DNA from: Metallyticus violacea
Taxonomy: Eukaryota > Arthropoda > Insecta > Mantodea > Metallyticidae
Assembly (NCBI GenBank): GCA_030762175.1
Contig: CM060838.1
Span: 23,306,001 to 23,370,000 of the forward strand
Length of the DNA stretch: 64,000 nucleotides
Reading direction: 5' to 3'
Positions 60,863-64,000 of the stretch are shown in pieces; positions within the stretch are counted from its first letter, which is position 1; every line of letters begins with the position of its first letter. Under the pieces are notes generated by a model. The model had not been told where the DNA came from, searched no databases, and saw nothing but the letters and a program-made list of their open reading frames with translations. The position numbers and the translations under genes were made by a program.

Positions 60863-60932
60863 CAAAAAGCCTCAAAAGATGAGATGCCCCATAAATTTTG
60901 CTCATTGGTGTATCAGGATGTGACTGAAGAAT
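60863..60932 (-). CDS. MRG15: MRG15/MORF4L1-type gene, third-from-last coding exon
   Basis: This 70-bp exon on the minus strand lies between the acceptor GTTGTTGCAG and the donor TTTTTG|GTAAGC. It begins in phase 0 and reads ILQSHPDTPMSKIYGASHLL, then RLF, with a final G that joins the next exon to make RLFV. The HPDTPMS.(I/L)YGA.HLLRLFV block is the signature of MRG15/MORF4L1 proteins, in the middle of the MRG domain. Upstream coding sequence (rest of the MRG domain, linker, chromodomain) was not found between 60933 and 64000, so that intron exceeds 3 kb or runs off the window. The gene is spread over more than 9 kb here, with transposons in its introns. An ordinary intact gene is the best reading. 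Confidence 0.93.
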
Positions 60933-62813
60933 CTGCAACAACAAAATGTCTCACTTGTACATTTTTAATAACAATTTGGAAACAATTACACTATTAATTG
61001 AAGGAAAATATATTAATGCTAAATTGTATGCTACTCTGATAAACTCTTTTTAACTTTTAACATTAAGTTGTCAATTTTAGTATTCACTGAACAACAAAAC
61101 ATTTCCAGATATAAGTCTAAAAAGGTTGAAATTACATGGATTTTTTCTATACACATAAAACGAGATATTATTTTATGAGATTAAATCACTTTTATCACTG
61201 CAGCTAAGAAAGTGACAGCTTGAACCTTGCTGAGTCAGCCACTGCCTTGCCTTCCTCCTGGCTTCTTGGCCTATGGTGTTAGGCATACATTTCAGTTCTG
61301 ACTTTGCTCCCTGATTGTGAAGTAGTATATTACATGTGATAATGTGCTGTAGCTTTCAGCTTAGTAACTGGGAAATAAAAAGACAATATAATATGCCATT
61401 TTCATCCATTATCTGCCAGTAGCACTTCACTAATCCCATGGCAGGCATGGTCCCAATGGGGTGAAAAGAGGATTGCAGCCCTAATATCCTATATATCTAG
61501 AACACTTTTAATACTAAGCAAAATCTCCAGTTTTTATTCATACTTCACCATCTTTTTAATTTCTTTTTCCTTTTCACAAGTTTTACTCGTTTCTCTCCCC
61601 TAAAATACTGAAAACACATGTAATACCACTTGATTTACTCACAACTGCTAATTCCAATTCTTGGAACTTTTAAACAAATTGAAGCTGCAAAAAAATGAAG
61701 GAAATATGGCAAGTTAATGCTGAATGACAATGAAGCTAACATAAGCACTTTCAAGACTGGCACCTTGAGGATAAAATAACTTATAAGTCATGGTCTAATA
61801 GAATGCAGGAATAGCAACATTTCACTGAAAGCTACGTCCAGCATTTACCAGGATGTATCTGCTCTGGGTTCTCCTGATGCAGGTGACTGCAGATGACTGA
61901 AGTTAACCTCACTTGTTTTTTTCTATTTGAGGTCTTTTACGGGGCAGAGTCAAGCAGTGAACAGCAATCTCTCTGAGTGGATGACAGTCTACCAATCTGC
62001 TCTTGCCTATTTCCTCCTGTTGTTTCTCCTCAAGGGTCATTCAAGCACCAACCATATTCAGTGCTTAACCAAGTTGCCAGAATAAGAGGCCAGCATGTTT
62101 TCCAAATATGAGAAAGATGAAGAAATATTTAAGTCTCTGAAAAAATTTGATCATAGGTGCAAGAAATATAAAGCAGACCACATGAAAGAAATGGGATCAA
62201 ATGAGAAGAGACGTGTGAAAATAGTTTCAATGGAGTGCCATGTAAGAACCATGCTCAGCTATAATCACTGATAATATTATAAAGAGTGATAATACATGTA
62301 AATAAGCAGACACTGAAATAAATGAACATAGTGTGTCATCAAGGACTACCATTGTATTCTATTTTCATGGATTTGTGTTTAATAAGCATGTGAAAGCCTG
62401 AATTGGTTATTACCATAAATAAAGAACTGTGTAAGTAAATTCATGTAATAAAACCAGATTAGACAAAAATATGAAAAAGGGAGGGAAAGAGATATAAAAT
62501 TTAGATAGGATAATGATACAAAATGTAATAAAAACTACTGAAGTATTAGGATATTAATTTATAAGGAAACCCATAAACTTAAGATATGGAATGAAGAATT
62601 AAATAAATGTATACCAAAAAAGCAAACAATTCTATTTCAAATGGATTAGTAGTAAGTAACAAGAGAATTTTATTGATCATAAAAAAAGAGAGCAATAATA
62701 AAAATTAACAAGACAGGTGCAGAGAGGATCGTGGGAAACGTTTGGAAAAAGAAACATTATGCTTTGGGTTCTCAAAGATTTATTTTGAACATATTTAAGA
62801 GTTTACAAAGTGA
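60933..62813 (-). other. presumed MRG15 intron continuing upstream
   Basis: CpG-poor sequence upstream of the last visible MRG15 exon. I searched the minus strand for the next MRG exon (FERPQYAE-type ending) and did not find it. Probably intronic to the window edge. Confidence 0.5.
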
Positions 62814-62825
62814 AATACAAGACTA

Positions 62826-63122
62826 TTTTTTTTTTTAATTTATTTATGGACGCTCTTTAACATTCTTGGTCATCAGCGTCCCATTCAACTCAGGGCGTGA
62901 AACGGCTGACAAATTTTGCTCAGAGGCCTCTCTTTCAGGCTTGAGGTTCTTTTTCATGCCGTAAATGTACGACACGGGACCCACGGCTTTACTTCCCTTC
63001 CAAAGGAAGCCATACTTAGGATTTTTACACCCAAAAAAATCCATCGGTCCTGGCCGGGTTCAAACTTGCGTTCTTTGGTGTAAGAGGCAAGTATGGTAAC
63101 CACTACACCACCAGGACCGACT
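62826..63122 (-). mobile_element. SINE family B copy 10, young
   Basis: Full reverse copy with most family CpGs intact. It lies between perfect 12-bp duplications AATACAAGACTA (62814-62825, 63123-63134). It sits in the CpG-poor domain, so intact CpGs point to recent insertion. Confidence 0.93.
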
Positions 63123-63192
63123 AATACAAGACTAAGGCCAAAATAGATATAATATCAGAAAAGCAATGGCATGAATAAATACTACAAGGAAT

Positions 63193-63241
63193 CTTTTTTT
63201 TTTTTTTTGAATGCCTATTTTTACTACTGAGGCACAACTGG
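63193..63241 (-). mobile_element. SINE family A 3'-tail fragment
   Basis: Poly-T followed by TTTTTACTACTGAGGCAC, the reverse of the family A tail (GTGCCTCAGTAGTAAAAA). Only the last ~50 bases are present; a LINE remnant follows directly. Confidence 0.6.
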
Positions 63242-63249
63242 CAGAAAAA

Positions 63250-64000
63250 TTACACAGTGGATACAATATATGTGAAAATGAAATTACAGTAAAACAGATT
63301 ATTAAAAAAAATTTTTTTTTGCAAAGAATAAGAAGGCTCCTGGACCTGATAGAATTAATCTGGAGTTAACATTTAATATGGAAACCCAAAATTTAAAAAG
63401 GTGATTTAATTGTTAAATGATATATGGAGCATAGGATGCATATACATATTTTATATACATATATATAAATAAAAGGAAGGAACATAAATGTTGCAATTAC
63501 AGAGGAATTTCTCTTTTAAAAATATGTGCACTTATAATAAAGAATAAGATAAAATAAATAGTGGAAAATATATTGCTGGAAGGACAGTGTGGATCCATAA
63601 GGGAGGTGTTGTATTGATGGCATTTTTACAATAAAACAAATGATGGAGAAATGAATAGCATACAATTTACCACTATACCTCGTTTTTCTAGACTACATAA
63701 AAGCATATCATAAACTAAATAGATCCAAGTTATGGAATTTTATACTCTCCAAGTCGGAGAGTATAAAATACTACTGAGCTTAGTTAATACAATAAAGTCC
63801 TTATACAACCAAATAGAATGAAGAATATGTACAAGGATGGCCAGTATTTTTTTCATGCGATGGTGTCTAAACAATGATAGACAGAAAGACTAATGTACGG
63901 TGGGAACTTAAAATTGATTTCCCTTGATTATAATCAGGCATTGCAGCAATCATAAACTGGAGCTAGCTGTTAATGATTGCATGAGAGAAGTCCATGGAAT
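63250..64000 (+). mobile_element. LINE reverse transcriptase, degenerate, runs off the right edge
   Basis: Three pieces of a non-LTR retrotransposon RT can be read across frameshifts. ENEITVKQIIKK is followed by KNKKAPGPDRINLEL near 63316-63370 (the KAPGPDGI-type motif). NYRGISLLK lies near 63494-63523. FLDYIKAYHKLNRSKLWNF lies near 63685-63743 and carries the motif A aspartate, followed by VNTIKSLYNQ near 63784-63815. The YADD box would come further on, beyond or near the edge. The frame is broken several times and many codons are lost, so it is a dead copy. Jockey/CR1/RTE-like clades fit; the clade cannot be fixed by eye. Confidence 0.8.

Noticed and set aside
60699..60944. 81-codon continuous minus-strand protein
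   Set aside because: Only its central part (60863-60932) is coding; the rest reads through a canonical donor into the intron.

Overview
This 64 kb window is eukaryotic nuclear DNA, AT-rich and intron/repeat dominated. It is most likely from an arthropod, and probably an insect with a large, repeat-rich genome; a hemimetabolous lineage is a guess. There are no compact operons, ribosome-binding sites or long uninterrupted genes. Nearly all open frames are chance frames or lie inside repeats. The only host gene I can identify is the 3' end of an MRG15 (MORF4L1-type) chromatin-protein gene on the minus strand. Its last three coding exons are at 60863-60932, 55719-55803 and 51659-51743, separated by introns of about 5.1 and 4.0 kb. 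The exons keep correct splice sites and phases (1, then 2) and read through the conserved C-terminal half of the MRG domain to a stop. Upstream exons must lie beyond base 64000.

Layout. From 1 to about 48 kb I recognise no host gene, and CpG dinucleotides look normal. This part holds SINEs of two tRNA-headed families (A, with a class II tRNA-like head; B, with a Glu/Asp-like head), a third dispersed repeat (C), and two mariner copies of one family (22.4-23.5 kb, nearly full span; 38.25-38.77 kb, 5' part only). It also holds three fragments of a second Tc1/mariner-type transposase family (13.9, 17.7-18.5, 29.1 kb), two LTR-retrotransposon LTRs in opposite orientation (21.3-21.9 and 27.8-28.45 kb), a 173-bp MITE (13.5 kb), a 124-bp foldback (45.9 kb) and long pyrimidine-rich tracts. 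From about 48 kb rightwards CpG is visibly depleted, as expected over a germline-methylated gene body, and this domain contains the MRG15 exons. Inside the MRG15 introns lie a decayed SINE B copy, a 754-bp TIR element flanked by TA and carrying 36-bp tandem repeats, and a Penelope-like retroelement. To the right of the last visible exon lie a young SINE B with a perfect 12-bp target-site duplication and a LINE reverse transcriptase that runs off the window edge.

The best structural stories are these. (1) A 364-bp tandem duplication has one copy split by an 855-bp TA-flanked transposon, so the intact copy acts as an internal empty site. (2) The SINE and transposon insertions can be ordered by age from target-site duplications and CpG decay. 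(3) The MRG15 stop is followed in frame by a short acidic reading frame. All calls come from reading the sequence by eye; no database search was possible.
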